DNA of 64,000 bases from Acinetobacter calcoaceticus (GCF_004345325.1 NZ_SLVJ01000003.1:62001-126000); one strand, 5' to 3'. Counted from the stretch's first letter, positions 21,001 through 31,569 are shown. Numbers and translations: made by a program. The notes: a model not told the origin generated them from the sequence alone.

Positions 21001-22492
21001 CTTAAAACAAGTCAATCCACAGGCCATGGTGTCGGTGAAACTGGTATCTGAACCGGGTGTAGGTACCATTGCTGCGGGTGTGGCCAAGGCCTATGCCGAC
21101 TTTATCACCATCTCTGGTTATGATGGCGGTACAGCAGCATCACCATTGTCTTCGATTCACCATGCAGGTTCGCCGTGGGAGTTGGGTCTGGCTGAAGCGC
21201 ATCAAGCATTACGTGTTAATGACTTACGTGGCAAGGTTCGCGTCCAAACTGATGGTGGACTGAAAACCGGTCTCGATGTGGTCAAAGCGGCGATATTGGG
21301 TGCAGAAAGTTTTGGTTTTGGTTCTACACCGATGATCGCATTGGGTTGTAAATACTTGCGTATCTGTCATTTGAATAACTGTGCAACCGGTGTGGCGACC
21401 CAGCAAGACCATTTGCGCCAACAGCATTATATTGGTGAGCCAGAAATGCTGATCAATTTCTTCCACTTTATTGCAGAAGAAACTCGCGAATGGTTGGCGG
21501 CTTTAGGTGTATCGCGTTTGGCGGACTTGATTGGTCGTACGGATCTGCTAGAAGTGCTGCCGGGTGATACGGATAAACATGCTCATATCAACTTAGATGC
21601 CTTATTGCAGTCACATCCTGCTGCTGAAGGTAAAGAGCAATATTGCCAAGTTCAGGGCAATGCACCATTTGACAAAGGCGTGTTGGCCGAGAAAATGGTG
21701 GCAGAGATGTTACCTGCGATTGAAGCCAGAACCAGTGGTGATTATTACTACAGTATTGGTAACTGTGACCGTTCGATTGGGGCACGAATTTCAGGTGAAA
21801 TTGCCCGTCGTTATGGCAACCTGAGTATGGAAGCCCATCCTGTGAAAATGCATCTTAAAGGCACTGCAGGTCAGTCGCTTGGGGTGTGGAATGCCGGTGG
21901 TTTGCACATTAAATTAGAAGGTGATGCCAACGATTATGTCGGTAAAGGTATGGCTGGCGGACGATTATCGATCTTCCCACCAAAGGGTTCACCATTCCAA
22001 ACGCAATTGACTGCGATCATTGGTAATACCTGTCTCTATGGGGCTACTGGCGGTAAATTGTTTGCTGCAGGGACTGCGGGTGAGCGTTTTGCGGTGCGTA
22101 ACTCGGGTGCTTTTGCTGTCATCGAAGGCGCGGGGGATCACTGCTGCGAATATATGACCGGTGGTATCGTCACTGTGTTGGGTAAAGTGGGACATAACTT
22201 TGGTGCTGGGATGACCGGTGGTTTTGCTTATGTACTGGATCTTGAAAATGATTTCGTAGATCATTACAACCATGAGTTGATTGAGCTCAATCGTATTTCA
22301 ACTGAGGCGATGGAAGAGCATCAAGAGTTCTTGCTGCGTATACTCGATGAACACATTGAAGAAACTGGTAGTGCTTGGGCCTATAAGATCCGCAATGAGT
22401 TTGATTATTACAGCCGTAAATTCTGGTTGGTAAAACCAAAAGCGGCGAACTTACAAACCTTGTTAAAAGCAACTCAAGCAGATCCACAATAA
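18011..22492 (+). CDS. gltB: Glutamate synthase (NADPH) large subunit
   Basis: Makes two glutamates from glutamine and 2-oxoglutarate with GltD. The 1493-residue protein has a class II glutamine amidotransferase domain whose nucleophile Cys25 ([10 protein letters not shown]) should become the N terminus after propeptide removal. The central and FMN-binding synthase domains follow ([34 protein letters not shown]), then the 3Fe-4S cysteines spaced C-x5-C-x4-C in [16 protein letters not shown], and a C-terminal beta-helix rich in glycine. The AAGAAGGG ribosome binding site sits 6 bases before the first ATG; a second in-frame ATG is two codons later. Confidence 0.97.
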   Translation: MHMPSPNTVAPAQGLYQPDEFKDNCGFGLIAHMQGDASHDLVKTAIHSLSCMTHRGGIAADGKTGDGCGLLLAMPKQFFREEAKKLSNVTLSEIFAVGTVFLNLDPAIALHAKNILNKEIESEGLHVLAWRVVPTNNDALGEIALQSLPGFEQIIVNCPMGVTEVEFNRKLFMARRRAEQQLTQDPLFYVNTLCSTVLSYKGLMMPEAIADFYTDLADERLASHIVVFHQRFSTNTLPRWPLAQPFRYLAHNGEINTITANRNWAMARTPKFANPLLPGLTELNPIVNRTGSDSSSLDNMLEILVGGGMDLFRALRMLVPPAWQNVETLDADLRAFYEFNSKHMEAWDGPAGLVIQDGRHAICMLDRNGLRPARWVITKNGYITLASEIGVWGYEPEDVISKGRVGPGQILVIDTLTGKLLDTQDVSNHLRKMRPYREWLRENSIRLQGSPELEEYLCDQGLKGDALKAAQKMFMVSFEERDQLLRPIAESGQEAVGSMGDDTPMAVLSRQVRHVSDYFRQQFAQVTNPPIDPLRESIVMSLETCLGREQNVFEQGPEHADRLIISSPVLSNSKMHQIRTLGRKGYEIADIELNYVESEGLAAAIQRICEEAAQAIRDGKTLLLLSDKKIREGYLPASAVMATGAVHHYLIQQGLRTDANIIVETALARDPHQFAVILGFGATAIYPYLAYDVINDLIAKGELLGDPIHAQANFRKGIEKGLLKVLSKMGISTVASYRGGQLFEAVGLADEVVNTCFVGVPSRIQGATFVDLENDQKKLATLAWQSRKPIDQGGMLKFVFGKEYHAFNPDVINTLHKAVRSGQYADFKEYAELVNNRPIATIRDLFKLKTDNSIALDEVESVEQILPRFDSAGMSLGALSPEAHEAIAIAMNTIGGRSNSGEGGEDPARYGTIRNSKIKQIASGRFGVTPAYLTSAEVLQIKVAQGAKPGEGGQLPGGKVNGLIARLRYSVPGVTLISPPPHHDIYSIEDLSQLIFDLKQVNPQAMVSVKLVSEPGVGTIAAGVAKAYADFITISGYDGGTAASPLSSIHHAGSPWELGLAEAHQALRVNDLRGKVRVQTDGGLKTGLDVVKAAILGAESFGFGSTPMIALGCKYLRICHLNNCATGVATQQDHLRQQHYIGEPEMLINFFHFIAEETREWLAALGVSRLADLIGRTDLLEVLPGDTDKHAHINLDALLQSHPAAEGKEQYCQVQGNAPFDKGVLAEKMVAEMLPAIEARTSGDYYYSIGNCDRSIGARISGEIARRYGNLSMEAHPVKMHLKGTAGQSLGVWNAGGLHIKLEGDANDYVGKGMAGGRLSIFPPKGSPFQTQLTAIIGNTCLYGATGGKLFAAGTAGERFAVRNSGAFAVIEGAGDHCCEYMTGGIVTVLGKVGHNFGAGMTGGFAYVLDLENDFVDHYNHELIELNRISTEAMEEHQEFLLRILDEHIEETGSAWAYKIRNEFDYYSRKFWLVKPKAANLQTLLKATQADPQ

Positions 22493-22516
22493 TTCGATGA
22501 CCCAGATTGTAGGCAG

Positions 22517-22544
22517 GTGTGGATAACTTCAAGTTTATCCACAC
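22517..22544. repeat. Inverted pair of DnaA-box 9-mers between gltB and gltD
   Basis: GTGTGGATAA / TTATCCACAC, 10-bp arms around an 8-base centre. Each arm contains a perfect DnaA consensus box (TTATCCACA) in opposite orientation: 22518-22526 and 22535-22543. It may equally act only as an intercistronic mRNA hairpin that sets the GltB:GltD ratio. Confidence 0.6.
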
Positions 22545-22547
22545 TGA

Positions 22548-23981
<1,434 letters not shown>

Positions 23982-23984
<3 letters not shown>

Positions 23985-24057
23985 ACCTCACCTAGCCTCT
24001 CCTTAAAAAGGAGAGGAATTAGACCTCACCTAACCTCTCCTTAAAAAGGAGAGGGAT
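23982..24057 (+). repeat. Two tandem copies of a 38-bp palindrome-containing repeat
   Basis: Two 38-bp units (23982-24019, 24020-24057) differ at very few positions. Each contains the hairpin CCTCTCCTT-AAA-AAGGAGAGG. The first unit begins exactly at the gltD stop codon TAG. The form is that of a REP-type intergenic repeat. Confidence 0.85.
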
Positions 24058-24373
24058 TTAATTAAGTGGAGACTTTGCTTGTTGCAAAGCTCTGAGTGAA
24101 TATTGAGCAATGATGTACGCCAAAGCTCACATCAATTCAGGAGTATGGCGGCTATCACTGTTTCGGCGAATCTCATATGATGAAGCCATAGAGAACAGGA
24201 TGTTCCAAATCAGAAAAACAATAAAGCGCAGCACCAGGATCGTGTGGTATGACAGGAGTTATACCGAGTAACGTAATACGAGAAAGCCCGACAGGATGTC
24301 GGGCTTTTTTATTGTCGATTGTTTTATCTAATGTTTTTGTCTAAGGTTTTGGCTGGAATCATTCTCTACAGCA
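24058..24373. other. Non-coding region after gltD
   Basis: About 315 bases with no convincing gene. Apart from the terminator at 24283-24312 I see only a tiny ORF (11 codons from about 24144) that I do not call. A small RNA ending at the terminator is possible. Confidence 0.5.
24283..24312 (+). terminator. Intrinsic terminator, perfect 10-bp stem
   Basis: AAAGCCCGAC / GTCGGGCTTT with a 5-base loop, continuing into a T-run. It is about 300 bases after gltD and convergent with the Sel1 gene, so it ends either a long gltD 3' UTR or a separate short transcript. Confidence 0.85.
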
Positions 24374-25612
24374 TTACTTAGACAGGTCCAACAATGCTTG
24401 TTTCGCTTCAGTCTGTCCTTGCAGTGCAGCCTTATTCAGCCATTCTTGTGCTTTGGCCTTGTTTTGCGCAACGCCTAGACCTCTGGCATACATTTGACCG
24501 AGTTGATATTGAGCATCTGCATAGCCTTGTATGGCCGATTTATTAAACCATTGAAACGCCTTATTAACGTTTTGCTTTACGCCTCGGCCCATCATATACA
24601 GCGTAGCAAGACTGAATTGAGCTTCGGTATTCCCTTGCATGGCTGCCTTGGAGATCCATTGCATAGCTTTAGCATCACTTTGCACCACACTTCTCCCCAG
24701 AAAATAGCGTAGACCAAGGATATGTTCAGAGGGTGCATATTCTTGCTCGACCGCCTTTTGATACCACGCTAGTGCCTTGGCATCGTTTTGGTTTACGCCT
24801 TGACCATTGGCATACATCAATCCAAGCGAATGTTGTGCTTCGGCCAGTCCTTGATTGGCCGCCTGAATAAACCACTCAAATGCCATGCTATAACTTTGCG
24901 CCACACCATCGCCCTCGGCATACATGACCCCAAGGCTGTATTGTGACAAGACAAAGCCTTGATCTGCCGACTTGCTATACCACTCAAAGGCTTTGCTATA
25001 ACTTTGGCTGACACCTTGGCCAATTCTATACATTCTGGCTAGGCTGTATTGGGACTCTGCTACACCTTGTATTGCCGCCTTGCTGAACCATTCAAAGGCT
25101 TTGGTATCGTTTTTACTCAGACCGAGACCCTCGTAATAGATCACAGCTAGGTTATTTTGTGAATTTGCGAAGCCTTGATTTGCCGCCTTGCTATACCATT
25201 GCAATGCCTTGCTATAGCTTTGCGTTACACCATCGCCCTCGGCATACATGACCCCAAGGTTATGTTGAGCATCTGCATAGCCTTGCATTGCGGACTGAGT
25301 AAACCACTCCGCAGCCTTGCTAGAGCTTTGATTGACACCTTGACCTAAGTTATACATGGTCCCTAGCGCGTATTGAGCTTTTGCATTTCCTTGCATTGCA
25401 GCTTTGCTCAGCCACTCTAAAGCCTGCTGATTGTTTTGGCTCACACCATGACCCATGGCATAGCGTAAACCAAGCTGGTATTGAGCTTCTACATTCCCTT
25501 GCATTGCTAAGGCATAATCCTGATTTGCGCTGAGCTGATTTGAAAAAGCTGGAGGAATGCACAAAAAAATCGATAAAATGCTGGTGATAAACAATCTAAA
25601 TTGAGGATTCAT
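24374..25612 (-). CDS. Secreted Sel1-like repeat protein
   Basis: 412-residue protein with a signal peptide (about 1-24, ending near PPAFSNQ) and ten consecutive 36-residue Sel1-like repeats plus a partial eleventh. Each repeat carries the A-[QE]-x-x-LG-x-x-Y-x-x-G-x-G-V pattern and ends in W-x-x-K-A-A-x-Q-G. Such alpha-helical solenoids usually bind other proteins in the periplasm. The start is ATG at 25612; a TTG five codons upstream is part of the Shine-Dalgarno sequence GGAGGA, so it cannot be the start. Partner and function unknown. Confidence 0.85.
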   Translation of the reverse strand: MNPQFRLFITSILSIFLCIPPAFSNQLSANQDYALAMQGNVEAQYQLGLRYAMGHGVSQNNQQALEWLSKAAMQGNAKAQYALGTMYNLGQGVNQSSSKAAEWFTQSAMQGYADAQHNLGVMYAEGDGVTQSYSKALQWYSKAANQGFANSQNNLAVIYYEGLGLSKNDTKAFEWFSKAAIQGVAESQYSLARMYRIGQGVSQSYSKAFEWYSKSADQGFVLSQYSLGVMYAEGDGVAQSYSMAFEWFIQAANQGLAEAQHSLGLMYANGQGVNQNDAKALAWYQKAVEQEYAPSEHILGLRYFLGRSVVQSDAKAMQWISKAAMQGNTEAQFSLATLYMMGRGVKQNVNKAFQWFNKSAIQGYADAQYQLGQMYARGLGVAQNKAKAQEWLNKAALQGQTEAKQALLDLSK

Positions 25613-25796
25613 ATTATTTTCCTCCAAAATAAAATGTACTTAAATGAGCCTCATTAAAGAACAAAACTTTGAAATGAATATCAGAATTTTATTAATCTTC
25701 TAAACCTGACGTCTTGTTAAAATATTCTGATCATCATGTTTGCTTGTGCTGATTTTTAATCAGTAAATTTTGTCTTTTACTGACTCTAAATTATAT

Positions 25797-25880
25797 GTGG
25801 ATACAAGTAAATTGGAATTTATGCGTAGTTTTAGCCTGCGTTATGAAGGTATCCCAGATATTGCAACAGATGATTTATAA
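25797..25880 (+). pseudogene. Short ORF, possible 3' remnant of a lost gene
   Basis: A 27-codon frame (GTG start; inner ATG at 25821) ending ...RYEGIPDIATDDL. It stops 2 bases before an intrinsic terminator on the same strand. The terminator suggests a gene end. No promoter or ribosome binding site is evident, and I do not recognise the sequence. It may be chance. Confidence 0.25.
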
Positions 25881-25882
25881 AT

Positions 25883-25911
25883 AAAAGCCCAGCGGATCTG
25901 CTAGGCTTTTT
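25883..25911 (+). terminator. Intrinsic terminator between Sel1 and NAT genes
   Basis: AAAAGCC...GGCTTTTT stem with an inner CAGC/GCT pairing and a T-run. It is oriented for + strand transcription and has an A-run that lets it work for NAT as well. Confidence 0.7.
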
Positions 25912-25939
25912 ACAGTTTAAAGCACCAAGTCCTTTAAGC

Positions 25940-26794
25940 TCACTTCGTGCTCAGTTTTTCCAATAACGCTGCCATATCAATGTCTGCGGTGTTGAGTTGG
26001 AAGATGTTTTCCAGTGCTGCTTTCAATTCAACTTCGCTTTCTAGGGGGTGTTTACGTGTACCAGTGGGAGCATGTTCGCTGAGGACTTGATTGCTCAAGG
26101 ATTTACGTTGTCCAGCTTGGATGCTCGATACAATCAAATGGTTGGTAAATAGCGACTTAGGTGAAGTTGAAACATACCAATTGGCAAGGTTGATATCGGC
26201 ATCGACTGCAATCTGTTCTGGATTAAAGGCGTAGATGTTAATCCATGTTTCTTTGACATAGGCCTGTAGCATCAGCTTCATTTCACTCAATGCCGATGGT
26301 GCCACTCCAGCATCTTTCACATCGATCAAACGGAAAGATTCAAAGGGTGTCTGTTGAATTTGATTGACTTGATCAATGGCCAAAACCCCAGTCGGGGTCA
26401 TGCCGCCAAATCCTGGATCAAAAAGATAGAGTTGCTGATCCAGTTTTACCATGGTCACTAAATGCGTTCGTGGTGGCGCATGTAGATGCATATTTTGATA
26501 ATAGACCCGACCCAACAGATTAAACGCCTCAAAGCCAAGTTCTAAGAGCACTGTCTTGGTCAAGATGTTCTGTTCGTGACAGTAACCTTCACGGCCTTGA
26601 TCAAGTAATTTAGCGGCAATGTCTTCAATATCGAGAGAGACTGTTTGATGCAGAAAGGGGGCGATATTGCCAAAAGGAATACTTTGAATATGCCGGATCA
26701 GCAGCTCTTGTAGATCCGCGTGGGTGTGTTGCACTTCTCGGTCAAATCCAATTTTTTGGAGATAGCGTGCTGAAAGCGTCATCGTATTAGACAT
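25940..26794 (-). CDS. Arylamine N-acetyltransferase
   Basis: Transfers acetyl from acetyl-CoA to arylamines and hydrazines through a Cys-His-Asp triad. The 284-residue protein has the expected residues: C72 in REGYCHEQN (the family consensus is RGGYC), H111 in PPRTHLV and D126 in DPGFGG (often DVGFGG). Overall length and N-terminal helical bundle match prokaryotic NATs. The slight motif changes suggest a diverged subgroup, but the triad is intact. Downstream of the HxlR regulator on the same strand, separated by about 90 bases. Confidence 0.88.
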   Translation of the reverse strand: MSNTMTLSARYLQKIGFDREVQHTHADLQELLIRHIQSIPFGNIAPFLHQTVSLDIEDIAAKLLDQGREGYCHEQNILTKTVLLELGFEAFNLLGRVYYQNMHLHAPPRTHLVTMVKLDQQLYLFDPGFGGMTPTGVLAIDQVNQIQQTPFESFRLIDVKDAGVAPSALSEMKLMLQAYVKETWINIYAFNPEQIAVDADINLANWYVSTSPKSLFTNHLIVSSIQAGQRKSLSNQVLSEHAPTGTRKHPLESEVELKAALENIFQLNTADIDMAALLEKLSTK

Positions 26795-26886
26795 TGGCTT
26801 GGGTTCATCCTTTCACTTAAGCGTTGCGTATCTTAGCGCTTTTGCATATGTTTTTAAGCTAAACATTGAGATAAAAAGCGTTTAAA

Positions 26887-27264
26887 TCAATCGGAGTCGG
26901 ATGGGGCCTGCGGTTTGCCGAGGATCTCCAAGGCATGCTGTATGCCCCATTCCTTCAACAGCAATACGATCGGTTCCAGTGTGCGGCCTTTATCGGTCAA
27001 GCTATATTCCACTTTCGGCGGCACCTCAGCATAGACTTCACGGTGCACCAATCCCACACTTTCAAGTTCACGTAATTGTTTGATCAATACACGTGAAGTA
27101 ATAACACCTAAACGCCGTTGCAGTTCGTTAAAGCGCACTTCCTTTTCCAGCAGATGATACAGGATCATGCCTTTGCCCTTGCCGCCGATCAGTTCTAAGG
27201 TGGCTTCAACAGGGCAGGCCAGATGATCGTAGCGTTGGTATCGAGTCGGTTTTACAGTATCCAT
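26887..27264 (-). CDS. HxlR-family transcriptional regulator
   Basis: 125-residue winged helix-turn-helix protein with the HxlR pattern: conserved Cys17 in [16 protein letters not shown], the recognition region [25 protein letters not shown], and the wing [14 protein letters not shown]. The family often senses electrophiles or oxidants through the N-terminal cysteine. It is divergent from the MDR oxidoreductase, the usual arrangement for a regulator and its target. Confidence 0.9.
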   Translation of the reverse strand: MDTVKPTRYQRYDHLACPVEATLELIGGKGKGMILYHLLEKEVRFNELQRRLGVITSRVLIKQLRELESVGLVHREVYAEVPPKVEYSLTDKGRTLEPIVLLLKEWGIQHALEILGKPQAPSDSD

Positions 27265-27274
27265 TTTGTACCTA

Positions 27275-27290
27275 TGTCACCAAAAAGACA
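27275..27290. promoter_or_regulatory. Candidate HxlR operator
   Basis: Inverted repeat TGTC-N8-GACA, 10 bases before the HxlR start codon in the divergent spacer. Position fits an autoregulatory site; the arms are short. Confidence 0.3.
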
Positions 27291-27377
27291 GTATTTCATA
27301 TTATACATATATAACCTATATTGAACTGTGGTTAGATTATATTTTTTCGCTTATATGTTTAAAAAAATGGAGTCAAA

Positions 27378-28391
27378 ATGAAAGCATTAACTTTAACTGC
27401 CCCAGGTGGTCTCGAAAATATTGTACTGGCTGATCTTGCCGATCCAGGTCAGCCTGGAAAGGGTGAAATACGGGTGGCGATTCAAGCCAGCTCACTTAAC
27501 TTCCATGATTTGATTGTGGCTTTGGGGCAGTTCCCCACTGAGGATGCACGGATTTTACTTTCAGATGGTGCTGGTGTTGTTGAAGCCATTGGCGAAGGGG
27601 TTGAGGATTTTAAAGTCGGTGATCATGTGGTCTCGACTTTTTTTCCAAAATGGTTGGCAGGTCAGCCGATTGCCAGTGCGGGTGGATTTAGCCAGACACC
27701 GGGTGATGGGATCGATGGTATGGCCAGTGAATACGTGGTTCGCTCCGAGCAAGCATTTACACTGGCACCGCAAGGATGGACGCATATAGAGTCGGCGACC
27801 ATTACCACCTCAGGTTTGACTGCATGGCGCGCTTTGGTGGTGAATGGTCAATTAAAAGCTGGTGAAACGGTGGTGGTGCAAGGGACGGGCGGCGTTTCAA
27901 TCGCCGCTTTGCAGATCGCCAAAGCCATGGGAGCTAGAGTCATTGCAACGTCATCGTCTGATGAAAAATTGGCTTTGGTCAAACAGTTGGGTGCAGATGA
28001 AGTTATTAACTATAAAACCACGCCAAACTGGGGTGAAAAAGTCCTAGAACTGACGCAAGGATTTGGTGCTGATCATGTGGTAGAAGTCGGCGGCCCTGCA
28101 ACGTTAAACCAATCTTTAATCGCGATTAAAGTCGGTGGTCATATTGCTCAGATCGGTATTTTGTCGGGTAATGAAGTGAATCTATCGGTGCTGTCGATCC
28201 TTGGGAAACAAGCGCGGATTCAAGGTTTGATAGTGGGCAGTCGTCAAGATCAGATTGATTATGTGAAAGCTTTAGAAGCCATGCCACAGAAACCCATGAT
28301 TAACCGCGTGTTTAAATATAGTGATCTTGCACAAGCCTTTGCATATCAGCAGAGTGGGGTGCATCTGGGTAAAATTTGCCTAGCGTGGTAA
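27378..28391 (+). CDS. Zinc-independent MDR-family NAD(P)H oxidoreductase
   Basis: 337 residues of the medium-chain dehydrogenase/reductase superfamily. It has a GroES-like N-terminal domain (SSLNFHDLIVALGQFP, GDGAGVVEAIGEGV-like segment) and a Rossmann domain with GTGGVSIAALQIAKAMGA (about 168-185). The zinc-binding GHE motif and structural-zinc cysteines are absent, so it is quinone-reductase-like rather than a zinc alcohol dehydrogenase. The ribosome binding site GGAG lies 7 bases before ATG. It is likely controlled by the divergent HxlR protein; the substrate is unknown. Confidence 0.87.
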   Translation: MKALTLTAPGGLENIVLADLADPGQPGKGEIRVAIQASSLNFHDLIVALGQFPTEDARILLSDGAGVVEAIGEGVEDFKVGDHVVSTFFPKWLAGQPIASAGGFSQTPGDGIDGMASEYVVRSEQAFTLAPQGWTHIESATITTSGLTAWRALVVNGQLKAGETVVVQGTGGVSIAALQIAKAMGARVIATSSSDEKLALVKQLGADEVINYKTTPNWGEKVLELTQGFGADHVVEVGGPATLNQSLIAIKVGGHIAQIGILSGNEVNLSVLSILGKQARIQGLIVGSRQDQIDYVKALEAMPQKPMINRVFKYSDLAQAFAYQQSGVHLGKICLAW

Positions 28392-28467
28392 TTGCTAAAT
28401 TTTTCAAATTCATTTGTTGAGCATCGCTCATCCTTTGAAATCAACACTTAATTGGATACGCAACGCT

Positions 28468-28553
28468 CCTTCCTTGGCAAAGGAAGGTTGGGATGGATTC
28501 AGGCTGAAAGCCCTCATCAATCCCTCATCCAACCTTCTCCCAGAGGGAGAAGG
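28468..28553. repeat. Inverted pair of REP-like palindromes
   Basis: Two hairpins, CCTTCCTT-GGCA-AAGGAAGG (28468-28487) and CCTTCTCCC-AGA-GGGAGAAGG (28533-28553). Their flanks are also inverted copies of each other (AAGGTTGGGATGGATT versus AATCCCTCATCCAACCTT). The layout resembles a bipartite REP element between convergent genes. Confidence 0.75.
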
Positions 28554-28567
28554 CTAAGTTGAGGATC

Positions 28568-28948
28568 TCAGATCTCTTCATCAAACTGTTTGATGGTGCG
28601 TTGTTTTTGCCAAGGCAATGGGCGATTGATTGCTTCGGGAACATCGCCACCCATAGAACGCAGCCGTAGATGAATGGCGGCTTGGGCGATCAAGTTGGCA
28701 GATACCGGTGCGGTGATAAACAGCAAGAAGGTGATGATGAGTTCTGCAAAACCAAAACGACCGTGCGCCATGGCATAGATCATGGCAGCAATCAGAAAAC
28801 TACCCAGACCCAAAGTGCTCGATTTGGTCGGTGCATGTAAACGCATAAACAAATCGGGCAGGCGGATCATGCCGATGCCGCCAACCAAGGTAAACACTGC
28901 GCCGATGATCAAGAAGATTGAAACGATAATTTCAAGTGCAATATGCAT
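28568..28948 (-). CDS. mrpG: Mrp cation/H+ antiporter subunit G
   Basis: 126-residue small membrane subunit with three hydrophobic helices and the family's GMIRLPDLFMRLHAPTKSSTLG signature (about 24-45). It is the last gene of the six-gene Mrp operon and lies 9 bases after mrpF. The complex exchanges Na+ (or K+) for protons across the inner membrane, aiding pH and salt tolerance. Confidence 0.93.
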   Translation of the reverse strand: MHIALEIIVSIFLIIGAVFTLVGGIGMIRLPDLFMRLHAPTKSSTLGLGSFLIAAMIYAMAHGRFGFAELIITFLLFITAPVSANLIAQAAIHLRLRSMGGDVPEAINRPLPWQKQRTIKQFDEEI

Positions 28949-28957
28949 AGTCAGCTC

Positions 28958-29233
28958 CTAATCGACAACGTGGCCAGTGGTGAAATAACGTGCCAGTGCG
29001 ACAGTCGAGACAAAGCCCAACATCGCCACCAACAATGCACCTTCAAACATCGACGTGCTGGTCCAATAAATTCCCAAGATCACGATCAGACAGGTGGCAT
29101 TGAGAAATAAGGTATCCAATGCCAACAGACGATCCACGATCGAAGGTCCCATGATCAGACGAATGAGGCATAACAGCATAGAAATGGTCACTGCAATCAA
29201 GCAAATACCGAGGGCATAAGGCAATATAGTCAT
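28958..29233 (-). CDS. mrpF: Mrp cation/H+ antiporter subunit F
   Basis: 91-residue, three-helix subunit with the family motif LIRLIMGPSIVDRLLALDTL (about 23-42). Its start overlaps the mrpE stop by 4 bases. Confidence 0.93.
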   Translation of the reverse strand: MTILPYALGICLIAVTISMLLCLIRLIMGPSIVDRLLALDTLFLNATCLIVILGIYWTSTSMFEGALLVAMLGFVSTVALARYFTTGHVVD

Positions 29234-29754
29234 GCGTTGTCTCCTTGCTTGGCATTGAAGATGGCAAGTAACGGTGCTTCATAGCGGGTTTTGATGTCAA
29301 GTATGTCTGCTTCTGGGTCATCACTACTCAGTGCATGCACCAAGATATCACCTCGTTCTTGATCGATCCCCGCCGTCACCGTACCCGGTGTAGTGGTGAT
29401 GATCATTGCCAATAAGGTATTGACATGCTCATGATCGGTGTCCAAAGGCACACGGTACCATTTAGGTTTCAGGTTCTTTGTTGATCCCATAACCTGTTTG
29501 GCGACGCGAATATTGGAGATTACGATATCGTAAAACACCACAAAGAACAGTTTCAGCGCCAGATTCCACTTGATGTCTGGGGTACGGACGATAAAGGGTT
29601 GTACAATTTTGGGAATAATCAAACCCAGCAGCAAGCCAAGACAGATGTCATAAAAGGTTGCACTTTGTGACAGCATCAACCAAATCAAAGCCACCAACAC
29701 CGTGACAAAGGGGTGTGGTAGAAAACGATCGATAAATCGAGTATTTGACTTCAT
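29230..29754 (-). CDS. mrpE: Mrp cation/H+ antiporter subunit E
   Basis: 174-residue subunit: hydrophobic N-terminal helices, then the conserved region with YDIVISNIRVAKQVMG and the TTTPGTVTAGID segment typical of MrpE. It sits between mrpD and mrpF with a 3-base gap and a 4-base overlap. Confidence 0.93.
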   Translation of the reverse strand: MKSNTRFIDRFLPHPFVTVLVALIWLMLSQSATFYDICLGLLLGLIIPKIVQPFIVRTPDIKWNLALKLFFVVFYDIVISNIRVAKQVMGSTKNLKPKWYRVPLDTDHEHVNTLLAMIITTTPGTVTAGIDQERGDILVHALSSDDPEADILDIKTRYEAPLLAIFNAKQGDNA

Positions 29755-29757
29755 CGT

Positions 29758-31569
29758 TTAAGGCTCCATTGACTTCATCTGCGGCTGCTCTCGCGCCTCA
29801 GAAGGTTGCTGCTCGGCATGTTGCTTCATCTGGCCTTGCTTATAATCACTAATATGTTCGCCTGCCAAAGTTTGGTCGGTCAACAAATAAGGAATGTACG
29901 GCGCATAGACATCAGGTGATTCACCCGCATATTTGGTTTCAGGCAAATATTCAGGATCAAAAGGCTGAACACTAATATATTGACCTTGTGCATCTGTTTT
30001 TAAGATCGCTTGTCTGTATGCATTGCTGTCTTGTAATTGAACTGCGGCCTTTTCAACGTAGTTCAGGATCGGTGAGGCACAAAATACATAGACGATCAGA
30101 GCAGCAAGTAACAGGTAAATGGTCTTGTCATGACGTGGTGGGGCTTGCGCAGGTAAATCCTGGTAAGCAGCAAAAGCAGCTTGCTTGGGATCTGTCTCCG
30201 CAGCAGTCGCACGCCAAAACAGCACGAAACCAGCACGGGTAAAGGCGATGATGCTTAAGAAACTGACCACTATCAGCACAGCAATCACCCAGCCTTGGGC
30301 ATAAAAACCTGCTGTAGCTTGCAAGATCAATACTTTGCCCCAAAAACCACTAAATGGAGGCAGACCTGCCATCATTAACGCGACCAAGAAAAAGCTGATC
30401 GACACGGCAAATTGTTGTTTCATCACCGGTGCGATTTTGAGGTGATCTTTAAATTCGCCACGTTGTGAGGTGATCCAACCACAAAGTAGATAAAACACCG
30501 CTGCAATCAAGGTACTGTGTACCAAGTAGAACAAGGCAGCCGCCCATGCACTGCTATTGCCAATGGCAATGGCGATTAAAATGGTCCCGATAGACGACAG
30601 CACCATAAAGCCGACAAAACGACGTAGGCGATCTGCACCCAAAGCACCGATTACCCCATACAGTGAGGTGATCAAGGCCAAAGGCAACAACCAATTGCTC
30701 AATATTTCTTGGCTCAGGGTGTCATTAAATACCGTGCCATTGACCCGAAGAATGGCATAGATGCCGACTTTGGTCATGATGGTGAACAGAGCAGCCACAG
30801 GCGTAGTCGCCACCGCATAGGTTTTCGGTAGCCAAAAACCCACTGGCAGCATGGCGGCTTTGATCGCAAATACCACAAACAACAGCAGTCCGCCCGCAGT
30901 GGCCAGTTTTTGTTGATCTGCACCTAGGCCCGGCAATAGACGACTGACATCGGTCATATTCAAGCTACCGACACTGCCGTAGATCATGCCTAGACCAATC
31001 AGAAACAGTGCTGAAGCCAAGAGGTTGATGCTGACATAATGGATGCCGAGTTGAAAACGCGCTTTGCCTTGACCATGTAACAGTAGGACATAGGAGGCCA
31101 TCAGCAAGATTTCAAAAAAGACAAACAGGTTAAATAAGTCGCCGGTTAAGAAGGCGCCACTTAAGCCCATGAGCAGGAAATGGAACATGGCATGAAAATA
31201 ACGGCCACGTTCATCCCATTGCTTACTGGCAAACCACAGTAAGGGGGCAGCAAGCCCATAGGTAAGCACTAACATCAGGGCGGATAAGCGATCGAGTACC
31301 AACACGATCCCAAAGGGCGCAGTCCATTCACTGAGTTGATAGACGATGATCTCGCCGTTTGCGGCTTGGCAGATATAACTGATCGCAGTCAATAAGCCCA
31401 GTACCACAGCAGTAAGACTGATTCCACGACGCCACGGTTGACGCCAATCATGCGCCAAAGACCCAGAACCGGGATTACCCAACAACACCAAAATAAATGC
31501 AGTCAATGCAGGAATCAGGATTGCAAAAATAGGAGTGTGACTTTGCCAAAAATCTAAAACATTCATCAT
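29758..31569 (-). CDS. mrpD: Mrp cation/H+ antiporter subunit D
   Basis: 603-residue polytopic protein homologous to complex I subunits NuoM/N. The proton-antiporter core is present (YVLLLHGQGKARFQLGIHY; IKAAMLPVGFWLPKTYA; PVAALFTIMTKVGIYA). After the last helix there is a hydrophilic C-terminal tail of about 100 residues rich in Gln and Glu, longer than in many relatives. The start overlaps the mrpC stop (ATGATG, first codon used here; the second is equally possible). Confidence 0.93.
   Translation of the reverse strand: MMNVLDFWQSHTPIFAILIPALTAFILVLLGNPGSGSLAHDWRQPWRRGISLTAVVLGLLTAISYICQAANGEIIVYQLSEWTAPFGIVLVLDRLSALMLVLTYGLAAPLLWFASKQWDERGRYFHAMFHFLLMGLSGAFLTGDLFNLFVFFEILLMASYVLLLHGQGKARFQLGIHYVSINLLASALFLIGLGMIYGSVGSLNMTDVSRLLPGLGADQQKLATAGGLLLFVVFAIKAAMLPVGFWLPKTYAVATTPVAALFTIMTKVGIYAILRVNGTVFNDTLSQEILSNWLLPLALITSLYGVIGALGADRLRRFVGFMVLSSIGTILIAIAIGNSSAWAAALFYLVHSTLIAAVFYLLCGWITSQRGEFKDHLKIAPVMKQQFAVSISFFLVALMMAGLPPFSGFWGKVLILQATAGFYAQGWVIAVLIVVSFLSIIAFTRAGFVLFWRATAAETDPKQAAFAAYQDLPAQAPPRHDKTIYLLLAALIVYVFCASPILNYVEKAAVQLQDSNAYRQAILKTDAQGQYISVQPFDPEYLPETKYAGESPDVYAPYIPYLLTDQTLAGEHISDYKQGQMKQHAEQQPSEAREQPQMKSMEP

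Larger units (their letters stand above)
25613..25939. other. Spacer between Sel1 gene and NAT gene
   Basis: About 325 AT-rich bases. They contain the Sel1 gene's promoter region, a short + strand open frame directly before a terminator (25797-25880), and that terminator (25883-25911). Confidence 0.6.

Noticed and set aside
24144..24179. 11-codon ORF after gltD with an adjacent GGAG
   Set aside because: Ribosome binding site is only about one base from the ATG, and the frame is too short to support.
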